Both the position numbers and the translations under genes were made by a program. A model generated the notes under the pieces. That model was given only the letters and a program-made list of their open reading frames with translations, had not been told where the DNA came from and made no database searches. Shown here in pieces: positions 8,573 to 17,541 of a stretch of 64,000 nt of DNA. The stretch comes from Pseudomonadota bacterium. GTDB taxonomy: Bacteria > Pseudomonadota > Alphaproteobacteria > Dongiales > Dongiaceae. The stretch lies in contig JAJYUT010000001.1 in the NCBI GenBank assembly GCA_021792365.1, forward strand, positions 310,001-374,000, in the 5' to 3' direction. The first letter of the stretch is position 1. Each line of letters opens with the position of its first letter.

Positions 8573-9120
8573 CCTCAGCCGAGGCAGGCCGCCAGAGTTC
8601 GGTGCCACGCGGTGAAGCCGCAAAGAAAATCCCTCCCTTCGGGGAAGGGAGGGGAGATGCCGGCGCCCGGGCCCTCGGGGTTGGCCTCGCGCCGTCGCGG
8701 GTGTCTGCTCTCCGACCGGCGGCTGCCGCCTGGTCGTGTCGGGCTTCTCGAGTTATTTGGTCCCCAACGGAACCCACTATGCCGATCCCGGATGAACTGC
8801 TGCTGAACCGATCCCGGTCGAGGGACGAGGCACAGGGACCGCCCGGGAATGCCGTCGAGCGGGAATAAGCGTTGCGTGACAACACCCTAAGCACCGCGTG
8901 CCGGCAGCGCCATGCAAGATGACGCAACCGGCCCTGCGGATCCGACCTCACACCTATGGGTTCGGCATCACAGATTCGTGAGCGCGCCGCGTTCCGCCGA
9001 GCCCGATTCAGGCAGAACGTTCGGCGCACATTCGCGCACGGCCCGCGACATCTGGTTCGCGGAGCCGAAGCACGCTATGAATGCGGCCGACCGTCGTGCT
9101 TTCTCTATCCGGAGGAATCC
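8573..9120 (+). other. Intergenic stretch without a convincing gene
   Basis: These 548 bases contain short open frames in several phases, none with a good start or recognisable sequence. The only clear structure is the stem-loop at 8631-8653. The ribosome site for the next gene (GGAGGAATCC) is at the right end. Confidence 0.6.
8631..8653. terminator. Stem-loop downstream of pip
   Basis: CCCTCCCTT and AAGGGAGGG pair perfectly over 9 bp around CGGGG, 58 bases after the pip stop. The position fits a terminator or mRNA 3'-end hairpin; no T-run follows. Confidence 0.45.
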
Positions 9121-9477
9121 ATGACAGCCATCACGCGCCGCCTGTTCCTGTCCCTGTCCGCCGCGTTGATCCCGAGCGCGGCCGCCGCGCATCACGGCTG
9201 GAGCCGATACGACACCTCCAAGGCGTTCGAGGCGACCGGCCGGATCACGGCATCGACCTTCGAGTATCCGCATTGCGAGATCGAGGTCGATGTCGAGGGC
9301 AAGCTCTGGCATTTCGTGCTTGCGCCACCCTCGCGCATGCAACGCCGCGGCGTCACGCCGGAGATGATCGGCGTGGGCCGGACCTGCACCGTGTTCGGCT
9401 ATCCGCACACCAGCACGGCGGACGAGGCGCGCATCGAGTACATCGTCCTGGACGGCAAACGCTTCGAGCTGCGGTAG
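9121..9477 (+). CDS. DUF6152-like small exported protein
   Basis: A 118-residue protein with an N-terminal export signal (RRLFLSLSAALIPSAAAAHH) that contains a twin arginine, then a compact domain opening HHGWSRYDTSKAFEATG and continuing YPHCEIEVDVEGKLWHF. This matches the DUF6152 pattern: HHG right after cleavage and a beta-rich domain of about 90 residues. Function is unknown; the family often lies beside DUF6644-type membrane genes, as here. The start ATG 9121 is preceded by GGAGGAATCC. The next gene begins 6 bases after the stop. Confidence 0.75.
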   Translation: MTAITRRLFLSLSAALIPSAAAAHHGWSRYDTSKAFEATGRITASTFEYPHCEIEVDVEGKLWHFVLAPPSRMQRRGVTPEMIGVGRTCTVFGYPHTSTADEARIEYIVLDGKRFELR

Positions 9478-9483
9478 ACCGCG

Positions 9484-9972
9484 GTGGAGCACCAGCCGGC
9501 TGCGTCGATCTTCCTGGCGCTGCAGGAAAGCGCTCTCGGCCACCTCATGCGGTCTTCGCCCGTGATGTATCCCGCGGCGGAGATCCTGCACATCATGGGA
9601 TTCGTCCTGCTGGTGGGCTCGATCGCCGCGCTGGACCTGAGGCTCCTGGGCATCGGGCAGACGATCGCGATCCAGCCGCTCGCGCGCTTGCTGCTGCCGC
9701 TGTCGCGCGTCGGCTTCATCGTCGCGATCGCAATGGGCTTCCTGCTGTTCAGCGCCGATGCGGCGCATGTCGTGGGCAATCCGGCGTTCCAGGCCAAGCT
9801 GCTGCTGATTGCGGCGGCGCTCGTCAACGTCGCGATCGCGCATGTCGGCCCGTGGCGCAAGCTCGGCACCTGGCAGGGCGAGGCGCCGGCCGGCGCCAAG
9901 GCGACCGCACTCGCCTCGCTGCTGCTCTGGCTGGGCGCGCTCACCGCCGGGCGGCTGATCGCCTATCTCTGA
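9484..9972 (+). CDS. DUF6644-like four-helix membrane protein
   Basis: A 162-residue integral membrane protein with about four hydrophobic helices: EILHIMGFVLLVGSIAALDL, LLPLSRVGFIVAIAMGFLLF, LLLIAAALVNVAIA and ALASLLLWLGALTAGRLIAY. The His in the first helix (LHIMGF) and the SADAAHV segment are typical of the DUF6644/DUF2214 group. The likely start is GTG 9484, six bases after the DUF6152 stop, so the two should be cotranscribed. Function is unknown; the pairing suggests a membrane partner for the exported DUF6152 protein. Confidence 0.7.
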   Translation: MEHQPAASIFLALQESALGHLMRSSPVMYPAAEILHIMGFVLLVGSIAALDLRLLGIGQTIAIQPLARLLLPLSRVGFIVAIAMGFLLFSADAAHVVGNPAFQAKLLLIAAALVNVAIAHVGPWRKLGTWQGEAPAGAKATALASLLLWLGALTAGRLIAYL

Positions 9973-9983
9973 GGATCGGCGCC

Positions 9984-10550
9984 ATGCTCATGCGCATCTG
10001 CATCGTCCTGGCCATTCTCACCGCCATCGGCCATGGCGCACGGGCCGACGAGGCGGCGGCGTGGCAGGCCCTGCGCGCGGGCGGCCACGTCGCGCTGATG
10101 CGGCACACCTCCGCGCCCGGCGGCGTCGGCGACCCGGCCGGCTTCACGCTCCGCGATTGCGCGACCCAGCGCAACCTCAGCGCCGAGGGCCGGGCGGAGG
10201 CGCAGGCGATGGGCGCGCGCGTCAAGGCTGAGGGGATCGCTTTCGAGAAGATCATGTCCTCCCCCTGGTGCCGCTGCGTGGATACCGCGACACTGATGGA
10301 CTTGGGACCGGTCGAGACCGAAGCCACCTTCGGCAATGTCGTCGTGCTCCGCGATCAGCGGGAGGAACTGGCCGCCGGCGGCCGCCAGATCATCCAGGCG
10401 TGGAAAGGGCCGGGAAACCTGCTGGTCGTCACGCATGGCGCCAACATCCGGGCAATGATCGGCGTGTCGCCCGCCGAAGGAGAGATCGTCGTGGTTGCGA
10501 ACAGCTCCGATGAAGCGATCAGCGTGATCGGCCGCATTCCGCCGCCGTGA
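9984..10550 (+). CDS. Periplasmic histidine phosphatase family protein
   Basis: A 188-residue branch-2-like histidine phosphatase with a signal peptide ending at ARADEAAAW. The catalytic RHG-type block reads ALMRHTSAPG (Arg and His present, Gly replaced by Thr). The late conserved His is in LLVVTHGANIRAMIG. SSPWCRCVDTATLM carries the phosphate-binding Arg with two cysteines. It starts 12 bases after the DUF6644 gene and probably ends the three-gene operon. Substrate is not evident. Confidence 0.85.
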   Translation: MLMRICIVLAILTAIGHGARADEAAAWQALRAGGHVALMRHTSAPGGVGDPAGFTLRDCATQRNLSAEGRAEAQAMGARVKAEGIAFEKIMSSPWCRCVDTATLMDLGPVETEATFGNVVVLRDQREELAAGGRQIIQAWKGPGNLLVVTHGANIRAMIGVSPAEGEIVVVANSSDEAISVIGRIPPP

Positions 10551-10654
10551 ACCGGAACCATGGGCCATGGATGCAAGCAGCATCGCTCCAAGGTCCGATA
10601 TCATCGAGATGTTTGTGGTCCGTCCGCGCGGCCCATGGAAGATTTGAGCTTCGG

Positions 10655-10983
10655 GTTCGAGTGGCGCTTTCTGTCCCGGCTATCTGCACGGCCTTGCCTT
10701 ATCGCGGTTTCGCCATCGCCGGCTGGTCGCCGCCGCGCGAGGCCAGGACTTCAGCGGATTGCCGCTCGACGAGGCGCTGGCTCGCCGGAACGCGGGTCCG
10801 ATCTGCGCCCCCTGATGGTGATCGACCTCAAGACCGGGGCAACCGTGCATGGCTGAAGTTCGAAGGCGTGGTGCACGAACTCTATTATCTATGATGTGGG
10901 TTGCGTCGCCCGGCGTTGGCGGGCCCCAGGCCGTCGGCCTCAAGACCGACGAAATCCGCCGTGTGCTGACGATCGAGGAATAG
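10655..10983 (+). pseudogene. Decayed 3' end of a TIGR03032/DUF4915-like gene
   Basis: In shifting frames the region encodes pieces that join into the end of a TIGR03032-type protein: YRGFAIAGWSPPRE, then QDFSGLPLDEALARRNAGP, then LMVIDLKTGATVH, then WLKFEGVVHELYY, then GGPQAVGLKTDEIRRVLTIE and a stop at 10981-10983. At least three frameshifts or small deletions separate the pieces, and nothing resembling the N-terminal two thirds remains upstream. The family match is from memory of its C-terminal motifs. This explains most of the otherwise empty 600-base gap before the radical-SAM gene. Confidence 0.7.
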
Positions 10984-11153
10984 GTGCTTCGCGTGCCGCC
11001 TCGGGTCGCCCGGCATAAAAAGCCCTAACGTAGCCGCCAAATTCATCCTAATGTTGGTGGTCAGCCAGCGCCCTGCCCGCGCGCCCCAGGGAACAAGCGT
11101 CGGGGAACGGTCTTAATTCTGAAAAATTAACAGCCCATCGGGAGGGGCCGGCC

Positions 11154-12755
11154 ATGAGAAGCCAGACCGTTGTCCAGAACACCCGCCGCATCCTGTGCGT
11201 CTTCCCCCGCTACACGCCATCGTTCGGAACCTTCGAGCATGCCTACAGGCTGATGGGCGTAAAGGCCTTCATGCCGCCGCAGGGCATCCTGCTCATCGCC
11301 GCCTATCTGCCGGAGCAATGGGAGGTGCGGTTCGTCGACGAGAACATACGCCCGGCCAAGGATCGCGAGCTCGACTGGGCCGATGCGGTCTTCGTCAGCG
11401 GCATGCACATCCAGCGCCAGGCGATGCTCGACATCGCGCGCCGCGCCCATGGGCGCGGCAAGGTCTGCGCGCTCGGCGGCCCGTCCGTCTCCGCAAGCCC
11501 GGAACTCTATCCCGAGTTCGACTATCTCCATATCGGCGAAGTCGGCGACGCGACCGATGCGCTGATCGCAACACTGGATCGCGATGTCGGGCGTCCCGCG
11601 ACGCAGCGGCGCTTCGAGACGGCGGAACGGCTGCCGCTGCCGGATTTTCCGATCCCTGCCTATCATCTGATCGATATCGGCAAATACATGCTCGGTTCGG
11701 TGCAATTCTCCAGCGGCTGCCCGTACCGCTGCGAGTTCTGCGACATCCCTGCCCTCTACGGACGCCAGCCGCGGCTGAAGGAGCCGAAACAGATCCTGGC
11801 CGAGCTGGACGCGATGCTGGCGCGCGGGCCGGTCGGCGCGATCTATTTCGTCGACGACAATTTCATCGCCAACCGCAAGGCCGCGCGCGAGCTGTTGCCC
11901 CACCTCATCACCTGGCAGAAGGCGCGCGGCTATCCGGTCCGCTTCGCTTGCGAGGCCACGCTCAACATCGCGAAGCTGCCAGACCTGCTGGAGCAGATGC
12001 GCGAAGCCTATTTCACTACCGTCTTCTGCGGCATCGAGACGCCGGAGCTCGCGGCGCTGGACGCCATGTCCAAGGAGCACAACCTCGCCGTGCCGCTGCT
12101 GGAGGGCGTCGAGACGCTCAACCGCCACGGCATGGAGGTGGTCTCCGGCATCATCATCGGGCTCGACACCGACACGCCTGAGACGGCGGCGCATATCAAC
12201 GAGTTCATCGACTCCTCGCGCATTCCGCTGCTCGCCATCAACCTGCTGCAGGCGTTGCCGCGCACGCCATTGTGGGACCGGCTGAAGGCGGCGGGCCGCC
12301 TGGTCGACGACTCCACGCGGGATTCGAACGTGGTGTTCCTGCGGCCGTACGAGGAGGTGCTGGAAAGCTGGCGGGATTGCGTCCGGCATGCCTATGAGCC
12401 GGAAGCACTCTATGCCCGGTTCGATCACAATGCGCACCGCACCTTTGCCAACCGCATCAAGCCGCCGGTCACGCGCGCGCGGCTGAACTGGCCCAACGTC
12501 CGCCGCGGGCTGACCTGCCTCGGCAACATCTTCCTGCATGTCGGCATTCTGTCAGATTACCGCCGGACCTTCTGGCGCATGGCTTGGCCCGCTTTGCGCA
12601 ACGGCAAGATCGAGGAGCTGATCCATATCGCGCTGGTGTCGCACCACCTCATCACCTATGCGCGCGAATGCGAGCGAGGGATGCAGATGGCATCGAACTA
12701 TGCCGCCAAGCCCGTCCCGCCGCGCAAGGCGGCGGTGGCCGCTACGGGACGTTGA
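11154..12755 (+). CDS. hpnP: B12-binding radical SAM protein, probable hopanoid C-2 methylase
   Basis: A 533-residue enzyme with an N-terminal cobalamin-binding-type domain (MPPQGILLIAAYLPEQWEVR, then VFVSGMHIQRQ and CALGGPSVS). A radical-SAM domain follows with the 4Fe-4S motif CPYRCEFC near residue 190. The C-terminal segment of about 130 residues is of DUF4070 type. The overall pattern (ILCVFPRYTPSFGTFEHAYR at the start, FVDDNFIANRKAARELLPHL, SGIIIGLDTDTPET) agrees with my recall of HpnP, which methylates hopanoids at C-2 using SAM and B12. Other hopanoid genes are not in the window, so the specific substrate is inferred. The start ATG follows GGAGGGGCCGGCC. Confidence 0.65.
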   Translation: MRSQTVVQNTRRILCVFPRYTPSFGTFEHAYRLMGVKAFMPPQGILLIAAYLPEQWEVRFVDENIRPAKDRELDWADAVFVSGMHIQRQAMLDIARRAHGRGKVCALGGPSVSASPELYPEFDYLHIGEVGDATDALIATLDRDVGRPATQRRFETAERLPLPDFPIPAYHLIDIGKYMLGSVQFSSGCPYRCEFCDIPALYGRQPRLKEPKQILAELDAMLARGPVGAIYFVDDNFIANRKAARELLPHLITWQKARGYPVRFACEATLNIAKLPDLLEQMREAYFTTVFCGIETPELAALDAMSKEHNLAVPLLEGVETLNRHGMEVVSGIIIGLDTDTPETAAHINEFIDSSRIPLLAINLLQALPRTPLWDRLKAAGRLVDDSTRDSNVVFLRPYEEVLESWRDCVRHAYEPEALYARFDHNAHRTFANRIKPPVTRARLNWPNVRRGLTCLGNIFLHVGILSDYRRTFWRMAWPALRNGKIEELIHIALVSHHLITYARECERGMQMASNYAAKPVPPRKAAVAATGR

Positions 12756-12895
12756 CCGGGCGCGCCTTGTTCGGCCGCTAGCTGGACGCTAAGCTCCGGC
12801 TCGGGGGCATCGCTCCGCCTGCAAGCTCGGCCGGGCGCGGGCATTGGCGCGTCGTGACCATCACGCATGCCTCTCGCTCCGGAGAAGGTGCTTTC

Positions 12896-14602
12896 ATGAC
12901 CGCGTCCCATGTTCCCGCCGTCAGCGAACCGGCCGGCCAGCGGCCCGTCACCTATTTCGGCCCGGACTTCCCCTTCGCCTACGATGACTGGATCAAGCAC
13001 CCGGCGGGCCTTGGCCGGCTGCCGGCGGAGAAGCTGGGCACCGAGGTGGCAGTGGTCGGCGCCGGCGCGGCGGGCATGGTGGCCGCGTTCGAGTTGATGA
13101 AGCTGGGCCTGAAGCCGGTCCTCTACGAGGCGGGGCGGATCGGCGGCCGCTTGCGCTCCGTCCCGTTCGAGGGAGCAGAGGGCATCGTCGCGGAACTGGG
13201 CGGGATGCGCTTCCCGACCTCCTCCACCGCCTTCTACCACTATCTCGACCAGGTCGGGCTGGAGACCAGTCCCTTTCCCAATCCGCTGACACCGGCGGCG
13301 CGCAGCACGGTCATCGACCTCGCCGGCCAGCCGCTCTATGCCGAGACGCTCGACGACCTGCCGAAGGTCTTCCACGAGGTGGCGGCGGCCTGGGCCGAGG
13401 CGCTGGAGCATGGCGCGCAGTTCCGCGACATGCAGGCGGCGATCCGCGCCCGCGACGTGCGCCGCATCAAGGAGATCTGGAACCGCCTGATCCCGATCTG
13501 GGACGACCGCACCTTCTACGGCTTCATAGCGACCTCCGATGCCTTCATGCGGCGATCGTTCCGCCACCTGGAGATCTTCGGTCAAGTCGGGTTCGGCACC
13601 GGCGGGTGGGATACCGACTTCCCCAATTCGATGCTGGAAATCCTGCGCGTCGTCTACACTAACTGCGACGAGGACCAGCGGCTGGTGGTCGGTGGGGTCG
13701 AGCAGATGCCGCGCCGGCTGTGGAAGATGCGGCCCGACAAGCTGGCGCATTGGCCGCGCGGCACCTCCTTGGAGAGCCTGCACGCGGGCGCACCGCGGCC
13801 GGGCGTGGTGCGGATCGCGCCAGCGCCAAAGGGGCAGGACGGGGGCAATCACTTCGCCGTCACCGACCGCTGGGGCGTGACACGCGAATACCCGGCGGTC
13901 CTGGTCACCTGCCAATCCTGGCTGCTCACCACCCATATCGAGGTGGCGGAGCAGCTCTTTTCCCAGAAGCTCTGGATGGCGCTGGACCGCACGCGCTACA
14001 TGCAGTCCTCCAAGACCTTCGTGATGGTTGACCGGCCGTTCTGGCAGGACAAGGACCCGAAGACCGGCCGCGATGTCATGAGCATGACATTGAGCGACCG
14101 CCTGACCCGCGGCACCTATCTGTTTGACAACGGGCCGGCCAAGCCGGGCGTCATCTGCCTGTCCTATTCGTGGATGGGCGACGCGCTGAAGCTGCTGCCG
14201 CTCCCGGTCGAGAAACGCGTGACGCTGATGCTGAACGCGCTGAAGCAGGTTTATCCCGATGTCGACATCGCCAGCCATATCATCGGCGATCCGATCACGG
14301 TGTCCTGGGAATCCGATCCAAATTTCCTGGGCGCGTTCAAAGGCGCCTTGCCGGGGCACTACCGCTATAACCACCGCATGTATTGCCACTTCATGCAGGA
14401 AGCGCTGCCGCCACAGGAGCGCGGCATCTTCCTTGCGGGCGACGATGTCTCCTGGACGCCCGCCTGGGTCGAAGGCGCGGTTACGACCGGCCTCAACGCG
14501 GTCTGGGGCATCCTCAAGCATCTCGGCGGCAAGGCACCAAGAGAGAATCCCGGCCCCGGCGACCGGTTTGAAGAGCTGAAGCCGATGGCGCTGCCCGATT
14601 AA
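12896..14602 (+). CDS. Flavin monoamine oxidase family protein (tryptophan 2-monooxygenase-like)
   Basis: A 568-residue FAD-dependent amine or amino-acid oxidase. The dinucleotide-binding motif is VAVVGAGAAGMVAAFELMKL with the distal acid in LYEAGRIGGRLRS, followed by LGGMRFPTSSTAFYHYL. A C-terminal FAD-contact block reads GIFLAGDDVSWTPAWVEGAV. This arrangement matches L-amino-acid oxidases of the IaaM (tryptophan 2-monooxygenase) group, which make an amide from tryptophan on the indole-acetic acid route; the true substrate cannot be read here. I chose ATG 12896 because GGAGAAGG lies upstream; an in-frame ATG at 12854 would add 14 residues. It lies 140 bases after the radical-SAM gene on the same strand. 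Confidence 0.85.
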   Translation: MTASHVPAVSEPAGQRPVTYFGPDFPFAYDDWIKHPAGLGRLPAEKLGTEVAVVGAGAAGMVAAFELMKLGLKPVLYEAGRIGGRLRSVPFEGAEGIVAELGGMRFPTSSTAFYHYLDQVGLETSPFPNPLTPAARSTVIDLAGQPLYAETLDDLPKVFHEVAAAWAEALEHGAQFRDMQAAIRARDVRRIKEIWNRLIPIWDDRTFYGFIATSDAFMRRSFRHLEIFGQVGFGTGGWDTDFPNSMLEILRVVYTNCDEDQRLVVGGVEQMPRRLWKMRPDKLAHWPRGTSLESLHAGAPRPGVVRIAPAPKGQDGGNHFAVTDRWGVTREYPAVLVTCQSWLLTTHIEVAEQLFSQKLWMALDRTRYMQSSKTFVMVDRPFWQDKDPKTGRDVMSMTLSDRLTRGTYLFDNGPAKPGVICLSYSWMGDALKLLPLPVEKRVTLMLNALKQVYPDVDIASHIIGDPITVSWESDPNFLGAFKGALPGHYRYNHRMYCHFMQEALPPQERGIFLAGDDVSWTPAWVEGAVTTGLNAVWGILKHLGGKAPRENPGPGDRFEELKPMALPD

Positions 14603-14868
14603 TCACGTTGTGGCAGAACGCGTGCTGCGACCTGGAGCAGCGGCTGCGACGTTGCGCCGCGATTCGCGATAGGTCGCAGCGATCACACACTATTGTCTCA
14701 AGGGCAGCGGGTTGGCCCTTGATATTCTCAAGGCGCAAACCGAAATTCCGGCCGTCTGCGGACGGGCTCTGCTGATTTTCGAGTTCCGATGGAACGGCCG
14801 AAGGTGCCGGGCGTTTGTCTGCGGGCGCCCAACACAAGCTGGCAACGCGGGGCCCGGAATTGGCATAC

Positions 14869-17535
14869 ATGCGTCTCTCGAACTGGATCATCGGCCTGGT
14901 GGTAGCGGTGCTCTTCGCCGGCACCTGGGTGCTGCTGAACCGGCCTGTCGAGCAGGATCCCTGGACGCAGGACGTCTCCGGGCTCACCTACACGCCGTTC
15001 CGTCAAAACGCCAATCCGACCAATGGGCGCGAGCCGACCCTGGCCGAAGTGCGCCAGGATCTCTCGCTGATGGCGGGTCTCACCACCCAGATCCGCACCT
15101 ATTCCACAATCGGCGCCAATTACGGCGTGCCGACGATGGCGGACAAGATGGGCCTGCGCGTGATGGCGGGCGCCTGGATCGACGTCGACCCGAAACGGAA
15201 CCAGCAGGAGATCGACAACCTCGTCTCGCTTGCCATGAGCAACGGCAGCGTCAGCCGGCTGACGGTCGGCAACGAGGCGATCTACAAGAACCTGGTCACG
15301 GTTCCGGAACTCATCGAATACATCCGCGAGGTCAAGCGCCGGCTGCCCGGCATCCCGGTCAGCACCGCGGAGCCTTATGGCATCTGGCTCGACAATCCGG
15401 AGCTTCTGGAAGAAGTCGATTTCGTCGCCGTCCACATCCTGCCGTTCTGGAACGGCATCCCGGTCGAGGATGCCGTCGATTGGACGTTCGGAAACTATCA
15501 GGCCGTGAAGGACGCGCTGGCGGCGCGCGGGCTCGACAAGCGCGTGGTGCTGACGGAGGTCGGCTGGCCGAGCCAGGGGCTGCAGCGCCAGGGCGCCATC
15601 GCCTCTCCGGTGAACCAGGGCATCTTCCTGCGCAACTTCGTGCGCGAGGCGAAGAAGCACGACGTCGAGTATTTCATCATCGAGGGCTTCGACCAGCCGT
15701 GGAAGGCAGAGTTCGAAGGCGGGGTCGGCGCCTATTGGGGCGTGTGGGACGGTCATCGCAACCTGAAGCCCGCCTTGCAAGGCATTCTGGTCAATTACCA
15801 GAACTGGCGACTGCTGGGCGGGGCCATCCTGGCGTTCGGCCTGCCCTTCGTGCTGTGGATGCTGCGCGCCGAACTGGGTTTGATCGGGCGCGGCAGGTTC
15901 TTCCTGGCGCTGCTGGGGCAGAGCGGCGTGATGATTGCCGTCTGGATCTACGCGACCTATAGCGGGCGGTATCTCACCTGGTTCGATATCGTAGCGCTGG
16001 CGATGATCGCGCCGGCAACGGTTCTGCTGCTCGGGATCTTCCTGATCGAAGGCGTGGAGATGGCCGTCAATCTCTGGCTGGGCCAGAGCCGGCGCCGGCG
16101 CATCCCGCCCCCGGTGCGCGGCACCTGGAAGCTGCCCAAGGTTTCCATCCACGTGCCGTGCTACAACGAGCCGCCGGAAATGATGATCGAGACCATCCGT
16201 GCGCTCGAGAAGCTGGACTACGCGCGTTTTGAAGTCCTCATCATCGACAACAACACCAAGGACGATGCGGTGTGGAAGCCGGTGGAGGCCTATATCGCCT
16301 CGCTGAACCGGCCGAACTTCAAGTTCTTCCACCTGCCGAAATGGCCGGGCTTCAAGGCCGGCGCGCTGAACTATGGCCTCAGCCAGACCGATCCGGAGGC
16401 CGAGATCGTCGCCACCATCGACAGCGACTACAAGGTCCGCCCCGAGTGGCTGAAGGAGCTCGTCCCCTATTTCGCCGATCCGGAAGTTGCGCTCATGCAG
16501 GCGCCGCAGGACTACCGCGACGCGCACGAGGATCTCTTCAAGCGCATGTGCTTCTGGGAGTATGCCGGCTTCTTCCATCTCGGCATGAAGACGCGCGACG
16601 AGAAGAACGCGATCATCCAGCACGGCACCATGGCGTTGATCCGCAAGTCGGCGCTGATCGAGGTCGGCGGCTGGGGCGAATGGTGCATCACGGAAGATGC
16701 CGAGCTTGGCCTGCGCCTGTTCGAGGCCGGCTACCGCGCCGTCTATACCGAGAAGAGCTACGGCAAGGGCCTGATGCCGGACAGCTTCGACGCCTATCGC
16801 AAGCAGCGCTATCGCTGGGCCTATGGCGCGATGACCATCCTGAAGGGCCATGCGCGCGACCTGCTGCCGTTTGGCCGGCGGCGCCTGAATTCGGAGCAGC
16901 GTTACCAGTTCATGGCCGGCTGGATGCCCTGGATCGCCGACGGGCTGCAGTTGCTGTTCGTCTATCTGGCGATCGCCTGGAGCTTCGGCATGATCGTGTT
17001 TCCGGACAAGGTCGAGCCGCCGCTGACGCTGTATCTCATCGTCACCCTAGGCATGTTCTTCTTCAAGGTCGGCAAGTCGATGTGGCTCTACGCCCGCAAG
17101 GTGCCGTGCGGCTTCCTTGACAACCTGGGCGCCGCCTTCGCCGGCCTGTCGCTGTCCTATGCGGTGTCCAAGGCGGTGTGGCGCGGCCTCTTCACCTCCA
17201 ACCTGCCGTTCCATCGCACGCCCAAGATGGAAAACCAGCCGGCCATCATCCGCGGCGTCATCGCGGCGCGGGAGGAGACTGCCATCTTCCTGATGCTGGT
17301 GCTCTCCGCCATCGGCATCCTCTGGCAGCGCGGCACGATGGAGCCGACCTCCACCTTGTGGGCGGTTTTGCTGTGCATCCAGGCCCTGCCCTTCTTCGCG
17401 TCCCTGGTCATGTCCATGATCAACGTGCTGCCGATTTTCAAGTGGCGGCGCGGCGCGGCGCCGATGCCGGACCTGCCCGCGACGGTGCTCGGGGCCGGCA
17501 CGCCCGCGACCGGCGAGCTGACAACCGGGCGCTAA
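14869..17535 (+). CDS. ndvB: GH17-GT2 fusion: beta-(1,3)(1,6)-glucan synthase, NdvB-like
   Basis: An 888-residue membrane protein with two catalytic halves. After an N-terminal helix, residues about 30-330 form a family 17 glycoside hydrolase/transglycosylase, with acid Glu in TVGNEAIYKN and nucleophile Glu in LTEVGWPSQG. Two or three membrane helices lead to a family 2 glycosyltransferase with VSIHVPCYNEPPEMM, DSDY as the DxD-type motif, TEDAELGLRL and QRYRWAYG, then about five membrane helices. Bradyrhizobium NdvB, which makes cyclic beta-1,3-1,6-glucan, has similar size and domains. I chose ATG 14869; the frame extends 18 codons to a TTG. The second GH17 gene starts 6 bases after the stop. 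Confidence 0.88.
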   Translation: MRLSNWIIGLVVAVLFAGTWVLLNRPVEQDPWTQDVSGLTYTPFRQNANPTNGREPTLAEVRQDLSLMAGLTTQIRTYSTIGANYGVPTMADKMGLRVMAGAWIDVDPKRNQQEIDNLVSLAMSNGSVSRLTVGNEAIYKNLVTVPELIEYIREVKRRLPGIPVSTAEPYGIWLDNPELLEEVDFVAVHILPFWNGIPVEDAVDWTFGNYQAVKDALAARGLDKRVVLTEVGWPSQGLQRQGAIASPVNQGIFLRNFVREAKKHDVEYFIIEGFDQPWKAEFEGGVGAYWGVWDGHRNLKPALQGILVNYQNWRLLGGAILAFGLPFVLWMLRAELGLIGRGRFFLALLGQSGVMIAVWIYATYSGRYLTWFDIVALAMIAPATVLLLGIFLIEGVEMAVNLWLGQSRRRRIPPPVRGTWKLPKVSIHVPCYNEPPEMMIETIRALEKLDYARFEVLIIDNNTKDDAVWKPVEAYIASLNRPNFKFFHLPKWPGFKAGALNYGLSQTDPEAEIVATIDSDYKVRPEWLKELVPYFADPEVALMQAPQDYRDAHEDLFKRMCFWEYAGFFHLGMKTRDEKNAIIQHGTMALIRKSALIEVGGWGEWCITEDAELGLRLFEAGYRAVYTEKSYGKGLMPDSFDAYRKQRYRWAYGAMTILKGHARDLLPFGRRRLNSEQRYQFMAGWMPWIADGLQLLFVYLAIAWSFGMIVFPDKVEPPLTLYLIVTLGMFFFKVGKSMWLYARKVPCGFLDNLGAAFAGLSLSYAVSKAVWRGLFTSNLPFHRTPKMENQPAIIRGVIAAREETAIFLMLVLSAIGILWQRGTMEPTSTLWAVLLCIQALPFFASLVMSMINVLPIFKWRRGAAPMPDLPATVLGAGTPATGELTTGR

Positions 17536-17541
17536 CGGGAG

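Noticed and set aside
8556-9029. Minus-strand 157-codon frame in the gap after pip
   Set aside because: Runs antisense into the pip 3' end, has Arg/Ser/Pro-rich shadow composition and no ribosome site.
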